DNA from: Cyanobium sp. NIES-981
Lineage (GTDB): Bacteria; Cyanobacteriota; Cyanobacteriia; PCC-6307; Cyanobiaceae
Direction: 5' to 3'
DNA: 64,000 nucleotides
NCBI RefSeq assembly: GCF_900088535.1
Contig: NZ_LT578417.1
Span: 1,054,001-1,118,000 of the forward strand
In this document: piece by piece, positions 17,650-27,235 of the stretch
Numbering within the stretch: position 1 is the stretch's first letter
How the letters are laid out: the number at the start of each line of letters is the position of its first letter
Notes under the pieces: model-generated
Databases searched by the model: none
What the model saw: the letters and a program-made list of their open reading frames with translations, nothing else
What the model was told of the DNA's origin: nothing
Translations under genes and position numbers: made by a program

Positions 17650-18606
17650 TCAGGAGATCGGGGCCGGGGTCGGGAAGACCCGCCCGATGTGAACCTCCCC
17701 CCGCCGGCGGGCCAGGTCCATCTGCCTCTGCCGTTCGGCGAAGCGGGCCCGGTCGGCCGGATCGCGGCGGTCATGGCAGTGGTGGCAGCTCACCCCCTCC
17801 CGGTAGCTGGGCAGCTGCCGGTCGGCGGCGGTGAGGGGCCTGCGGCAGGCATGGCAGAGGCTGGCCTCACCCGGCTCGAGCCGGTGGTTCACCGCCACCC
17901 GCTGGTCGAACACGAAGCACTCGCCCTGCCAGCGGCTGCCGGCCTCCGGCCGTTCCTCCAGATAGCGCAGGATGCCGCCATGCAGGTGATGCACGCCCTC
18001 GAAGCCCTGCCGCAGCAGATGGGCCGTGGCTTTTTCGCAGCGGATGCCGCCGGTGCAGAACAGGGCGATCGCTTCGGGGCGCCGCTGCTCGACCAGGGGC
18101 CTCAGTTCCCGCTCCACCCAGGCGGGGAACTCCCGAAAGCTGGTCGTCCCCGGATCGATCGCCCCCTCGAAGCTGCCCAGCGCCACCTCGTAGGCATTGC
18201 GGGTGTCGATCACCAGGGTGCGGGGATCGGTGATCAGGGCATCCCAGGCCTCGGGATCCACGTGGGTCCCCACCGCGGTGGCGAGGTAGGGCTGCAGGGC
18301 AGGGTCCCCCATCGTGACGATCTCGCGCTTGAGCCGCACCTTGAAGCGGTGGAACGCCTGCTGGGGGGCCTCGGCCCACTTTGCCTGGAGCGCCGCCAGC
18401 CGGGGATCGGCGCGCAGCGCCTGCAGCAGCGCCTCCACCCCGGCCTGCGGACCGCTCACAGTGCCGTTCACGCCCTCGGGCGCCAGCAGCACCGTGCCCT
18501 TCAGCCCGGCAGCGTCGCCGCGGGCCTGCAGGCGCTGACGCAGGGACGGCAGCTCCTGCGGCGCCAGGGGCGCGAAGCGGTAGAAGGCGGCCACCCGCGC
18601 GCTCAT
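17650..18606 (-). CDS. trhO: tRNA uridine hydroxylase TrhO (rhodanese-fold, YceA-like)
   Basis: From ATG 18606 the protein has 318 residues: an N-terminal acylphosphatase-like domain ([16 protein letters not shown]), a rhodanese domain with [14 protein letters not shown] and active-site [10 protein letters not shown], and a C-terminal part with paired Cys (CHAC and CHHC) that may hold zinc. TrhO makes 5-hydroxyuridine at the tRNA wobble position. Its ATG overlaps the bioB stop by 4 bp (ATGA). The frame is open much further upstream, but that extension lies over bioB and is a shadow. Confidence 0.92.
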   Translation of the reverse strand: MSARVAAFYRFAPLAPQELPSLRQRLQARGDAAGLKGTVLLAPEGVNGTVSGPQAGVEALLQALRADPRLAALQAKWAEAPQQAFHRFKVRLKREIVTMGDPALQPYLATAVGTHVDPEAWDALITDPRTLVIDTRNAYEVALGSFEGAIDPGTTSFREFPAWVERELRPLVEQRRPEAIALFCTGGIRCEKATAHLLRQGFEGVHHLHGGILRYLEERPEAGSRWQGECFVFDQRVAVNHRLEPGEASLCHACRRPLTAADRQLPSYREGVSCHHCHDRRDPADRARFAERQRQMDLARRRGEVHIGRVFPTPAPIS

Positions 18607-19562
18607 GCGGCCACCTGCACTCCGGCGGCCGCCAGCAGTTCCTGGTCGGCCTCCACCGCCGGGTTGGAGGTGGTGAGCAGGCTGTCGCCGTAGAAGATCG
18701 AATCGGCCCCGGCCAGCAGGCAGAGCACCTGGGCCTCCCGGCTCATCTGCTCGCGCCCGGCGCTGAGCCGCACGCGGCTGTGGGGCATCAGGATGCGGGC
18801 GGTGGCCACCATCCGCACCAGCTCGAGCGGATCCACCGCCGGCTGGTCTTCCAGGGGGGTGCCCTCCACCGCCACCAGGGCGTTGATCGGCACGCTTTCC
18901 GGATGGGGATCGAGGCTGGCCAGCACCTGCAGCAGGCCGGCCCGGTCGGCCACAGCCTCGCCCATGCCGATGATGCCGCCGCAGCAGAGGGTCACCCCGG
19001 CGCGGCGCACCCGGGCCAGGGTTTCGAGCCGCTCCTGGTAGGTGCGGGTGGTGATGATGCGGTCGTAGTGCTCGGGACTGGTGTCGAGGTTGTGGTTGTA
19101 GGCGGTGAGGCCCGCCTCCGCCAGCCGTGCCGCCTGGGCATCGGTGAGCATGCCGGCCGTGACGCAGGCCTCCATCCCCAGCGCGCGCACGCCCCGCACC
19201 ATCTGCAGCATCGCCTCGAAGGGGGCCCCATCGCGGATCTCGCGCCAGGCCCAGCCCATGCAGAAGCGGTGGGCGCCGGCCTCCCGGGCCGCCCGGGCCC
19301 GCGCCAGCACCGGTTCCACCTCCAGCTCCGGCCGGCCGCTCACATCGCTGCTGTGGTGCATCGACTGGGGGCAGTAGGCGCAGTCCTCCTCGCAGCCGCC
19401 GGTCTTCACGCTCAGCAGGGAGGCCAGCTGCACCCTGTAGCCGGGATTGGCGGCACGGTGCACCTGCTGGGCCTGCCAGAGCAGGTCCATCAGGGGCAGC
19501 TCGAGCAGCCGCTGGATCTGGGCGCGGGTCCAGTCGTGCCGCGTGGCAGGGCAGGGGGTCAC
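18603..19562 (-). CDS. bioB: Biotin synthase
   Basis: The 319-residue radical-SAM protein has CEEDCAYC (CxxxCxxC) near residue 56, then [37 protein letters not shown] and the conserved Arg in [10 protein letters not shown]. It inserts sulfur into dethiobiotin, using its [2Fe-2S] cluster as sulfur source. No other biotin genes are adjacent, as is common in cyanobacteria. GTG at 19562 is the start. It sits in a minus-strand run between uppS and trhO. Confidence 0.96.
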   Translation of the reverse strand: MTPCPATRHDWTRAQIQRLLELPLMDLLWQAQQVHRAANPGYRVQLASLLSVKTGGCEEDCAYCPQSMHHSSDVSGRPELEVEPVLARARAAREAGAHRFCMGWAWREIRDGAPFEAMLQMVRGVRALGMEACVTAGMLTDAQAARLAEAGLTAYNHNLDTSPEHYDRIITTRTYQERLETLARVRRAGVTLCCGGIIGMGEAVADRAGLLQVLASLDPHPESVPINALVAVEGTPLEDQPAVDPLELVRMVATARILMPHSRVRLSAGREQMSREAQVLCLLAGADSIFYGDSLLTTSNPAVEADQELLAAAGVQVAA

Positions 19563-19606
19563 AGCGGAGGGGCAGGGGGGCAGGGAGAAGGGGAGGCCGG
19601 CGTGGT

Positions 19607-20383
19607 TCAGCGGGCGGAGTCGACACCGCCGAAGCGACGCTGCCGGTTCTGATAGTCCAGCAGGGCCGAGAGCAGGGCCTCGGCATTGAAGTCGGGCCAG
19701 AGCACGTCGGTGATGTGCAGTTCGGCGTAGGCCAGCTGCCAGAGCAGGAAATTGCTGATCCGCTGCTCGCCGCTGGTGCGGATCAGCAGATCGGGATCGA
19801 GCTGGCCGGCGGTGTGCAGCTCGGCGGCGAAACAGCCTTCGTCGATGCTGGCCGGATCGAGCTCCCCGCGGGCGGCCCGCTCAGCCAGCCGCCGGGCCGC
19901 CCGCACCAGCTCCGCCCGCCCGCCGTAGTTGGTGCACACGTTGAAACGGATGCCGGTGTTGGCGGCGGTGCGGGCGGTGGCATCGGCGATGCGTTGCTGC
20001 AGCCCCCGGGGCAGGGGCTGCAGGTCGCCGAGAAAGCGGATGCGCACCTGCTCCCGCTCCAGCCCTTCGATCTCCCGCTCCAGGACCCGTTCGAACAGGG
20101 CCATCAGGAAGTTCACCTCCTCGCCGGGCCGGTTCCAGTTCTCGGTGGAGAACGCGTAGGCCGTGAGGGCCCCCACCCCCCAGTCGCTGCAGAGGCGCAG
20201 GGTGCGCTTGAGGGCCTCCACGCCCTCCCGGTGCCCCATCACCCGCGGCAGGCCGCGGCGCCGGGCCCAGCGGCCGTTGCCATCCATGATCACGGCCACA
20301 TGGGCGGGCACACGGGTGGGGTCCAGCCCCGCTGGGAACGGATGCTGTGGCCTGGGGGTGCTGGTCGCCAGGGCGCGACTCAT
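19607..20383 (-). CDS. uppS: Undecaprenyl / polyprenyl diphosphate synthase
   Basis: The 258-residue cis-prenyltransferase contains [14 protein letters not shown] with the catalytic Asp, [19 protein letters not shown] and [20 protein letters not shown]. It condenses isopentenyl diphosphates onto farnesyl diphosphate to make the C55 carrier for peptidoglycan and surface glycans, the lipid on which LCP proteins act. Its ATG overlaps the cdaA stop by 4 bp (20380-20383), so it is translated with the c-di-AMP synthase. Confidence 0.96.
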   Translation of the reverse strand: MSRALATSTPRPQHPFPAGLDPTRVPAHVAVIMDGNGRWARRRGLPRVMGHREGVEALKRTLRLCSDWGVGALTAYAFSTENWNRPGEEVNFLMALFERVLEREIEGLEREQVRIRFLGDLQPLPRGLQQRIADATARTAANTGIRFNVCTNYGGRAELVRAARRLAERAARGELDPASIDEGCFAAELHTAGQLDPDLLIRTSGEQRISNFLLWQLAYAELHITDVLWPDFNAEALLSALLDYQNRQRRFGGVDSAR

Positions 20384-21222
20384 CCGCGGGTATCCGGCGT
20401 GTCCTTGGCCACGCTACGCCCGCCCGCCAGGGCAAGCGAGCGGGTCAGCAGATCGTGAAGGCGGCTGCTGGTGATCGGTCGCTCCAGCCGACCCTGGCTC
20501 GCCAGCGCCAGGGTGCCCGTCTCCTCGGACACCACGATGGCCAGGCAGCGGTCGAAGCGTTCGGTGAGGCCCATGGCCGCCAGATGGCGGGTGCCGTAGC
20601 GGTTCAGGCCCTGGCGGGAGAGGGGCAGGATCACCCCGGCCGCCAGAATCCGGTTGCCCTTCACGAGCACGGCACCGTCGTGGAGTGGAGTGTCGGCCGC
20701 GAACAGGTTGAGCAGCAGGTCCACCGAGAGCTGTCCGTCGATCGGCAGGCCGGGATTGAGGAAGTCCTCGGGGCGCAGGTCGCTGCCGAGATCCACCACG
20801 ATCAAGGCGCCGCGGCGGGCCTGGGAGAGGCGGCCCGCCGCCTCACTGAGCACCGCCACCGATCCGGAGGCCATCTGGTCGCGGCGTCGGCTGCCGAACA
20901 GCGCACCCAGCCGGCCGGTGCCGAGCAGTTCCATCAGGCGGCGCAGTTCCCCCTGCCAGAGGATGGCCAGGGCCAGGCTGCAGGCCAGCACCAGGGCATC
21001 CACCAGCTTGGTGGTGAGGGGCAGGTTGGCGTAGCGCTGCACCAGCCAGGCCATGGCCACCAGCAGCAGATAGCCCCGCAGCAGCCAGAGGGTGCGGGCC
21101 TCGGTGACCCGGCCCAGCACCACCACGCCCAGGGCCGTGGCGCAGAACAGATCAAGAACCAGACGCAGATCCAGCAGCCGAAGCCAACCTCCCAGCCACG
21201 GCCCGGTCACGCCTGAACCCAA
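20380..21222 (-). CDS. cdaA: Diadenylate cyclase CdaA (c-di-AMP synthase)
   Basis: The 280-residue protein has three membrane helices in its first ~95 residues and a cytoplasmic DAC domain: [23 protein letters not shown] with the DGA motif, then [13 protein letters not shown] and [12 protein letters not shown]. It makes c-di-AMP, which controls potassium, osmotic and day-night physiology in cyanobacteria. The RHR motif of many DACs reads RHL here. Placement between lysA (8 bp gap) and uppS (4-bp overlap) ties it to wall synthesis, as CdaA is tied to glmM elsewhere. Confidence 0.93.
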   Translation of the reverse strand: MGSGVTGPWLGGWLRLLDLRLVLDLFCATALGVVVLGRVTEARTLWLLRGYLLLVAMAWLVQRYANLPLTTKLVDALVLACSLALAILWQGELRRLMELLGTGRLGALFGSRRRDQMASGSVAVLSEAAGRLSQARRGALIVVDLGSDLRPEDFLNPGLPIDGQLSVDLLLNLFAADTPLHDGAVLVKGNRILAAGVILPLSRQGLNRYGTRHLAAMGLTERFDRCLAIVVSEETGTLALASQGRLERPITSSRLHDLLTRSLALAGGRSVAKDTPDTRG

Positions 21223-21230
21223 TCCTCAGC

Positions 21231-22649
21231 TCAGGCTACCGGCGTGAGGCGGGCGGGAAGCACGTCATAGCGCAGTAGGTCTTCCGGCTGCTCGCGCCGC
21301 TGCACCAGATCGGCCAGGCCGTCATGCACCAGCACCGCCGCCGGCCGTGGGATGCGGTTGTAGTTGGAGGCCATCGAGGCGTTGTAGGCGCCGGTGGCGA
21401 ACACCACCAGCAGGTCGCCGCTGGTGGCGGGGGGCAGCGCAATGTCGTGCAGCAGCACGTCGCCCGACTCACAGTGCTTGCCGGCCACGGTCACCGTTTC
21501 GGTGGCTTCGGCGCCCGGGCGATCGGCCAGAACGGCGGTGTACAGCGACTGGTAGGTGATCGGGCGGGGGTTGTCGCTCATGCCCCCATCCACCGCGAGA
21601 TAGGTGCGCAGGCCGGGGATGGGCTTGCGGCTGCCCACCGTGTACAGCGTGACCCCCGCCGTGGCCACCAGGGAGCGGCCCGGTTCGCACAGCAGCCGCG
21701 GCAGCTCGAGGTCGCGTTCACGGCAGGCCCGGGCCACCGCCTCGGCCACGGTCCGCACCCAGAGCTCGATACTGGGCGGATCGTCGCTGGCCACGTAGCG
21801 GATGCCGAGGCCGCCGCCCACGTTGAGATCGCTCACGGGATGGCCGAGGCTGCGGGCGAGCTTCAGAACGTCGGCCATCACCCCGGCCAGATCGCGGTGG
21901 GGCTGAAGTTCGAAGATCTGGGAACCGATGTGGGCATGCAGACCGGTGAGCCGTGCCCAGCTGCAGCCGGCCAGGTGCTGGAGCACCGCCTCGAGCTGGT
22001 CGGGATCGAAGCCGAACTTGCTGTCGAGGTGGCCGGTGCGGATGTACTCGTGGGTGTGGCACTCGATGCCCGGGGTGAAGCGCAGCATCAACCGCACGGG
22101 CTGCCTCAGGCTTGGCGCCAGCTCGCTGAGCAGCTCGATGTCCCGCCAGTTGTCGGCCACCACCGTGACGCCGCGCTCCGCCGCCAGGGCGAGCTCCTCC
22201 AGGCTCTTGTTGTTGCCGTGGAGCACGATCCGCTCGGCCGGCATGCCACCCGCCAGGGCGGTGAGCAGCTCTCCCGCCGAGACGGCATCGAGGCCGAGTC
22301 CCTCCTGGGCCACCAGCGCCGTGATGGCCAGCGAGCTGTTCGCCTTGGAGGCATAGAGCGCCAGCGAGGGGCCCGGGTAGGCCTGGCTGAGGGCCTGGCT
22401 GTAGGCCCGGCAGCTGGCCCGCAGGGTGGCCTCATCCAGCACATACAGCGGCGTGCCGTAGGTGCGGGCCAGATCGCCCAGGGCGCAACCTCCCACCTGC
22501 AGCCGTCCTTCCCCATCCACCTCCGTGGTGATGGGGGTGAGGTTGCAGTTGGGGCTCGTCAGATCCCGGTCAGGCTCGAACGGCCGGGGCCCTGCCGCCG
22601 GACCGGGATGGGCCTGGACCCCGGCGGCGGGTTCGCTGGAGATCACCAT
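21231..22649 (-). CDS. lysA: Diaminopimelate decarboxylase
   Basis: The fold III PLP enzyme (472 residues from ATG 22649; 479 from ATG 22670) contains ALYASKANSS with the PLP Lys, LHAHIGSQIF, CEPGRSLVA, VDGGMSDNPRP and CESGDVLL, whose Cys acts across the dimer. It makes lysine from meso-diaminopimelate, the last step of lysine synthesis, at the branch to peptidoglycan. An N-terminal extension of about 50 residues precedes the barrel, as in other picocyanobacteria. It heads the lysA-cdaA-uppS run. Confidence 0.95.
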   Translation of the reverse strand: MVISSEPAAGVQAHPGPAAGPRPFEPDRDLTSPNCNLTPITTEVDGEGRLQVGGCALGDLARTYGTPLYVLDEATLRASCRAYSQALSQAYPGPSLALYASKANSSLAITALVAQEGLGLDAVSAGELLTALAGGMPAERIVLHGNNKSLEELALAAERGVTVVADNWRDIELLSELAPSLRQPVRLMLRFTPGIECHTHEYIRTGHLDSKFGFDPDQLEAVLQHLAGCSWARLTGLHAHIGSQIFELQPHRDLAGVMADVLKLARSLGHPVSDLNVGGGLGIRYVASDDPPSIELWVRTVAEAVARACRERDLELPRLLCEPGRSLVATAGVTLYTVGSRKPIPGLRTYLAVDGGMSDNPRPITYQSLYTAVLADRPGAEATETVTVAGKHCESGDVLLHDIALPPATSGDLLVVFATGAYNASMASNYNRIPRPAAVLVHDGLADLVQRREQPEDLLRYDVLPARLTPVA

Positions 22650-22682
22650 GGGCTTCCGCCGTGCATGCACCTGACCTCCAGA

Positions 22683-23285
22683 ATGTACGGAAGCAATGCG
22701 CCCGTCAGTGCCTTGGGTGGGATTGGACCCACAGCCGCCGGGGGATCAGCGCAGCCCGATGGGCCACCAGCTGAGACACAACACCAGCCAGCTGAGCCCG
22801 TGCCGCTGCGGCCGGGCAACCTCGGGCCTGAGCACCTCGATGCCTGCCTGGCGCTGGACCGGGCCAGCCTGGAGGGACTCTGGACCCCCGCGCAGTGGTG
22901 TGCCGAACTCCGCGACGGCCAGCGCCTGAAGCGGGCCCTCTGGCGCGGCCCCGACCTGCTGGCCATGGCCTGCGGCTGGCTGGTGGTGGATGAGCTGCAC
23001 ATCACCCTGGTGGCGGTGCAGCCCGCGGAGCGCCGCCGGGGCCTGGGCAGCCAGGTGCTCCGCGACCTTCTTGCCGAGGCGCGGCGGCGGGGGGCCGGCG
23101 CCGCCACCCTCGAGGTGCATGCCTCCAACGGGGCGGCCCTGGGGCTGTACAGCCGGCTTGGATTCCGGATCCATGGCCGCCGTCGCGGTTACTACCGCGA
23201 TGGGGCCGACGCCCTGATCCAATGGGCCTCGCTGACGGAGCCGGCAGGACCGGGGCTGGACAACACGCCGAACCAGTGCGGATAA
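22683..23285 (+). CDS. rimI: GNAT acetyltransferase, RimI-like
   Basis: The C-terminal ~150 residues are a GNAT domain: PLRPGNLGPEHLDACLALDRASLEGLWTPAQW, VDELHITLVAVQPAERRRGLGSQVL (acetyl-CoA loop RRRGLG) and ASNGAALGLYSRLGFRIHGRRRGYY, close to RimI, which acetylates ribosomal protein S18 and other N-termini. The start is uncertain: ATG 22683 gives 200 residues with a low-complexity tail, while GTG 22800 gives 161, the usual RimI length. It is divergent from lysA across only about 30-150 bp. Confidence 0.82.
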   Translation: MYGSNAPVSALGGIGPTAAGGSAQPDGPPAETQHQPAEPVPLRPGNLGPEHLDACLALDRASLEGLWTPAQWCAELRDGQRLKRALWRGPDLLAMACGWLVVDELHITLVAVQPAERRRGLGSQVLRDLLAEARRRGAGAATLEVHASNGAALGLYSRLGFRIHGRRRGYYRDGADALIQWASLTEPAGPGLDNTPNQCG

Positions 23286-23301
23286 CCGCCGTTTCTTATT
23301 G

Positions 23302-23329
23302 CTCAATCGGCTGACTTAGCCGGATTGAG
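23302..23329. promoter_or_regulatory. Strong imperfect hairpin upstream of clpC
   Basis: CTCAATC-GGCT / loop GACTT / AGCC-G-GATTGAG pairs along 11 bp with one bulged G. It lies 17 bp after the acetyltransferase stop. It is AT-richer than its surroundings and lacks a T-run, so it may be a bidirectional stop, an RNA-processing site or an operator. Confidence 0.45.
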
Positions 23330-23403
23330 TTGCAATGAAAAGCCGCCACCGGCCTGCGATCACTGGCTTCTGCCCATTGATCTCCCCCTGACCACACTGG
23401 CCG

Positions 23404-23423
23404 TCCAACCCTGATAGGTTGGA
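23404..23423. promoter_or_regulatory. Perfect 7-bp inverted repeat in the clpC 5' region
   Basis: TCCAACC (23404-23410), loop CTGATA, GGTTGGA (23417-23423), 24 bp before the clpC ATG. The position suits an operator or leader hairpin. It does not resemble the CtsR heptad repeat seen before Firmicute clpC genes. Confidence 0.45.
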
Positions 23424-23447
23424 TCAACTTGCACCAGGCCCCGCCCC

Positions 23448-25973
23448 ATGTTCGAGCGGTTTACCGAGAAGGCCATCAAGGTGATCATGCTGGCCCAGGA
23501 AGAGGCCCGCCGCCTTGGGCACAACTTTGTGGGCACTGAGCAGATCCTGCTGGGTCTGATCGGTGAGGGCACGGGCGTCGCCGCCAAGGTGCTCAAGTCG
23601 ATGGGGGTCAACCTCAAGGACGCCCGGGTCGAGGTGGAGAAGATCATCGGCCGTGGCTCCGGCTTCGTGGCCGTGGAGATTCCCTTCACCCCCAGGGCCA
23701 AGCGGGTGCTTGAGCTCTCCCTGGAGGAGGCCCGCCAGCTCGGCCACAACTACATCGGCACCGAGCACCTGCTGCTGGGTCTGATCCGGGAAGGCGAGGG
23801 CGTGGCCGCCCGGGTGCTCGAGAACCTCGGTGTGGATCTCGCCAAGGTGCGCACCCAGGTGATCCGCATGCTCGGCGAGACCGCCGAGGTCGCCGCCGGT
23901 GGCGGTGGCAAGGGCTCCACCAAGACCCCCACCCTCGACGAGTTCGGCAGCAACCTCACCCAGCAGGCCGCCGACGGCAAGCTCGACCCCGTGGTGGGCC
24001 GGCAGCACGAGATCGAGCGGGTGATCCAGATCCTCGGGCGCCGCACCAAGAACAATCCTGTGCTGATCGGCGAGCCCGGCGTCGGCAAGACCGCCATTGC
24101 CGAGGGCCTCGCCCAGCGCATCAACTCCGGCGACGTGCCGGACATCCTCGAGGACAAGAGGGTGCTCACCCTCGACATCGGCCTGCTGGTGGCCGGCACC
24201 AAGTACCGCGGCGAGTTCGAGGAGCGCCTCAAGAAGATCATGGAGGAGATCCGGGGTGCTGGAAACGTGATCCTCGTGATCGACGAGGTGCACACCCTGA
24301 TCGGCGCCGGTGCCGCCGAGGGCGCCATCGATGCCGCCAACATCCTCAAACCGGCCCTGGCCCGGGGCGAGCTGCAGTGCATCGGTGCCACCACCCTGGA
24401 TGAGTACCGCAAGCACATCGAGCGGGATGCGGCCCTGGAGCGGCGTTTCCAGCCGGTGATGGTGGGTGAGCCCTCCGTGGAGGACACCATCGAGATCCTG
24501 CGCGGACTGAAGGAGCGTTACGAGGAGCACCACCGGCTCAAGATCGCCGACGAGGCCCTGATCGCGGCGGCGACCCTGGGCGATCGCTACATCTCCGACC
24601 GCTTCCTTCCGGACAAGGCCATCGACCTGATCGATGAGGCCGGCAGCCGCGTGCGCCTGATGAACTCCAAGCTGCCCCCGGCCGCCAAGGAGGTGGACAA
24701 GCAGCTGCGCGCCGTTCAGAAACAGAAGGAAGAGGCCGTGCGCGAGCAGGACTTCACCAAGGCCGGTGAACTCCGGGACCGCGAGGTTGAACTCCGCGAG
24801 CAGATCCGCTCCATCCTGCAGGCCCGCAAGGACGAGGAGCCGGGTATCGCCGAGGCCGACGGCAGCGTCGCCACCGTCACCGAAGACGGGGAGCGCTCGC
24901 CGATGGTGTCCGAAGAGGACATCGCCCACATCGTGGCCTCCTGGACCGGTGTACCCGTCCAGAAGCTCACCGAGAGCGAGTCGGCCAAGCTGCTCAACAT
25001 GGAGGAAACCCTCCACCAGCGCCTGATCGGCCAGGACGAGGCGGTCAAGGCGGTGTCCCGTGCCATTCGCCGCGCCCGGGTGGGTCTGAAGAACCCGAAC
25101 CGGCCGATCGCCAGCTTCATCTTCTCCGGACCCACCGGTGTGGGCAAGACCGAGCTCACCAAATCCCTGGCGGCCTACTTCTTCGGCAGTGAAGAGGCGA
25201 TGATCCGCCTCGACATGTCGGAATTCATGGAGCGCCACACGGTCAGCAAGCTGATCGGCTCGCCTCCGGGTTACGTGGGCTTCAACGAGGGCGGTCAGCT
25301 CACCGAGGCGGTGCGCCGCCGGCCTTACACCGTGGTGCTGTTCGACGAAATCGAGAAAGCCCACCCCGATGTGTTCAACCTGCTGCTGCAGCTTCTGGAA
25401 GATGGTCGTCTGACCGATTCCAAGGGCCGCACGGTGGACTTCAAGAACACCTTGATCATCATGACCTCGAACATCGGTTCGAAGGTGATCGAGAAGGGCG
25501 GCGGTGGCCTCGGCTTCGAATTCTCCGGCAGCGATGCTGAAGAAACCCAGTACAACCGCATCCGCTCTCTGGTGAACGAGGAGCTGAAGCAGTATTTCCG
25601 GCCTGAATTCCTCAACCGTCTCGACGAGATCATCGTCTTCCGCCAGCTCACCCGCGATGAGGTGAAGGAGATCGCCGAGATCATGCTCAAGGAGGTCTTC
25701 TCCCGGATGGATGACAAGGGCATCCACCTCTCCGTCACCGAGGCCTTCAAGGAGCGGCTGGTCGAAGAGGGCTACAACCCCTCGTACGGCGCCCGGCCCC
25801 TGCGCCGCGCCGTGATGCGACTGCTCGAGGACTCCCTGGCCGAAGAGTTCCTCTCCGGTCGCATCGGCGAAGGGGATTCTGCGGTCGTCGATGTGAACGA
25901 CGACAAGCAGGTGGTGATTCTCAAGCAGAACGCCATGCCCGCCATCCCCGAGCTGGCGGGAGCCGGGGCCTGA
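23448..25973 (+). CDS. clpC: Clp protease ATP-binding subunit ClpC
   Basis: The 841-residue HSP100 protein has two Clp_N repeats (about residues 5-75 and 80-145), AAA domain 1 with GEPGVGKT (about 208), a UVR-type coiled middle domain (about 430-450), AAA domain 2 with [12 protein letters not shown] (about 560) and a C-terminal cap. ClpC unfolds substrates for ClpP/ClpR in the cytoplasm and near thylakoids; the cyanobacterial form is essential and takes part in NblA-driven phycobilisome turnover. The long antisense frame across it is a shadow. Two hairpins precede it. Confidence 0.98.
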   Translation: MFERFTEKAIKVIMLAQEEARRLGHNFVGTEQILLGLIGEGTGVAAKVLKSMGVNLKDARVEVEKIIGRGSGFVAVEIPFTPRAKRVLELSLEEARQLGHNYIGTEHLLLGLIREGEGVAARVLENLGVDLAKVRTQVIRMLGETAEVAAGGGGKGSTKTPTLDEFGSNLTQQAADGKLDPVVGRQHEIERVIQILGRRTKNNPVLIGEPGVGKTAIAEGLAQRINSGDVPDILEDKRVLTLDIGLLVAGTKYRGEFEERLKKIMEEIRGAGNVILVIDEVHTLIGAGAAEGAIDAANILKPALARGELQCIGATTLDEYRKHIERDAALERRFQPVMVGEPSVEDTIEILRGLKERYEEHHRLKIADEALIAAATLGDRYISDRFLPDKAIDLIDEAGSRVRLMNSKLPPAAKEVDKQLRAVQKQKEEAVREQDFTKAGELRDREVELREQIRSILQARKDEEPGIAEADGSVATVTEDGERSPMVSEEDIAHIVASWTGVPVQKLTESESAKLLNMEETLHQRLIGQDEAVKAVSRAIRRARVGLKNPNRPIASFIFSGPTGVGKTELTKSLAAYFFGSEEAMIRLDMSEFMERHTVSKLIGSPPGYVGFNEGGQLTEAVRRRPYTVVLFDEIEKAHPDVFNLLLQLLEDGRLTDSKGRTVDFKNTLIIMTSNIGSKVIEKGGGGLGFEFSGSDAEETQYNRIRSLVNEELKQYFRPEFLNRLDEIIVFRQLTRDEVKEIAEIMLKEVFSRMDDKGIHLSVTEAFKERLVEEGYNPSYGARPLRRAVMRLLEDSLAEEFLSGRIGEGDSAVVDVNDDKQVVILKQNAMPAIPELAGAGA

Positions 25974-25990
25974 GCCACCCCCCTCCCTTC

Positions 25991-26032
25991 CCCATCCCCC
26001 CGCGACACCCCTGGCTCCCGGCCGGGGATGGG
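25991..26032 (+). terminator. Hairpin after clpC
   Basis: CCCATCCCC (25991-25999) pairs with GGGGATGGG (26024-26032) around a 24-base GC-rich loop 18 bp past the clpC stop. No T-run follows, so it may be a factor-dependent stop or a 3' stabiliser. Confidence 0.4.
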
Positions 26033-26056
26033 CGGGGGGATCTTCACCACTGATTC

Positions 26057-27235
26057 ATGCCTCAGCGTTCCCGGCGCACGGCCGACCAGTCCGCCCCCAC
26101 AACGTCCACGCAGGCGTCCCCTCCATCCATCCAGACCCACCGGATCGCGCCGGCCGAGGTGTTCCGTGGGGAAGGGGCCTGGCGGAAGGCCGTGCCGCGC
26201 ATCGCCGCGCTCTGTCGGCGTCCCCTGCTGCTCGGCAGGGGGGAGGGCACCGCCCCGCTGCGGCAGCAGCTGGCCCATGACCTGCAGCGGGCGGGCCTGG
26301 ACCTTCGCCACGAGCGCCTGCACTGGGATTGCTGCGAGACCGACCTGCAGCGCCTCAGCGCCGGCCTGAACGCTTCCTCCGGCCCGCCGGCGGTGGATGC
26401 TGTCATCGCCTGCGGCGGCGGCAAGGTGCTCGATGCCGGCAAGCTGCTCGCCGAGCGCCACGGTTTGTCCTGCATCACCGTTCCCTCCAGTGCCGCCACC
26501 TGTGCGGGCTGGACGGCCCTGGCCAACCTCTACAGCCCGGAGGGTGCCTTTCTCCAGGATGTGGAGCTGCGGCGTTGTCCGGAGCTGCTGGTGTTCGACC
26601 ACGCCCTGGTGCGCACGGCTCCGCCCCGCACCCTGGCCAGCGGCATCGCCGACGCCCTGGCCAAGTGGTACGAGGCCTCGGTGAGCTCGGGAGGCAGCAG
26701 CGACGGGCTGATTCAGCAGGCGGTGCAGATGGCCCGGGTGCTGCGGGACCAGCTCTTGCTCGATGCCGAGACGGCTCTGGCGGACCCCTCCAGTGAGGCC
26801 TGGGTGCGGGTGGCCGAGGCCTGCGCCCTCAGCGCCGGGCTGATCGGTGGGCTCGGAGGAGCCCGCTGCCGCACCGTGGCCGCCCATGCGGTGCACAACG
26901 GTCTCACCCAGCTGGCCGCCAGCCATGGGGCGCTGCATGGCGAGAAGGTGGGCTTCGGCATCCTGGTGCAGCTGCGGCTGGAGCAGGTGCTGGGGCAGAA
27001 CCAGCTGGCCGCCCAGGCGCGACGCCAGCTGCTGCCCCTGTTCGAGCGGCTCGGCCTTCCGCGCACCCTCAATGACCTCGGGCTCGGCCAGGCCACCCTG
27101 CAGGAGCTGCAGCAGGCCTGCGCCTTCGCCTGTGCCCCCGACTCCGACCTGCATCACCTCCCCTTTGCGGTGGGTTGCGCCGATCTGCTGGCCGCCCTGG
27201 TGAGCACCTGCAGCGGCGAGCGGAGGCCGGTGTGA
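26057..27235 (+). CDS. Iron-containing alcohol dehydrogenase family protein, glycerol-dehydrogenase-like
   Basis: The 392-residue protein has the group III dehydrogenase layout: IACGGGKVLDAGKLLA (NAD-binding GGG), TVPSSAATCAGWTALANLYSPEG, and metal-ligand regions RTLASGIADALAKWYE and AVHNGLTQLAASHGALHGEKVGFG. It is closest in pattern to GldA and related polyol-phosphate dehydrogenases. The substrate is unknown; glycerol or a sugar alcohol is plausible. The N-terminal ~30 residues are low complexity, so the true start could be later. Its TGA overlaps the GTG of the next gene. Confidence 0.85.
   Translation: MPQRSRRTADQSAPTTSTQASPPSIQTHRIAPAEVFRGEGAWRKAVPRIAALCRRPLLLGRGEGTAPLRQQLAHDLQRAGLDLRHERLHWDCCETDLQRLSAGLNASSGPPAVDAVIACGGGKVLDAGKLLAERHGLSCITVPSSAATCAGWTALANLYSPEGAFLQDVELRRCPELLVFDHALVRTAPPRTLASGIADALAKWYEASVSSGGSSDGLIQQAVQMARVLRDQLLLDAETALADPSSEAWVRVAEACALSAGLIGGLGGARCRTVAAHAVHNGLTQLAASHGALHGEKVGFGILVQLRLEQVLGQNQLAAQARRQLLPLFERLGLPRTLNDLGLGQATLQELQQACAFACAPDSDLHHLPFAVGCADLLAALVSTCSGERRPV

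Noticed and set aside
18607-19686. N-terminal extension of the trhO frame to 678 codons
   Set aside because: The extension runs antiparallel in codon sense to the well-supported bioB gene, and trhO has a proper ATG at 18606.
23424-25727. 767-codon open frame antisense to clpC
   Set aside because: It mirrors clpC throughout; GC-rich codons suppress antisense stops. Composition (His/Gln/Gly-rich) and lack of any motif mark a shadow.
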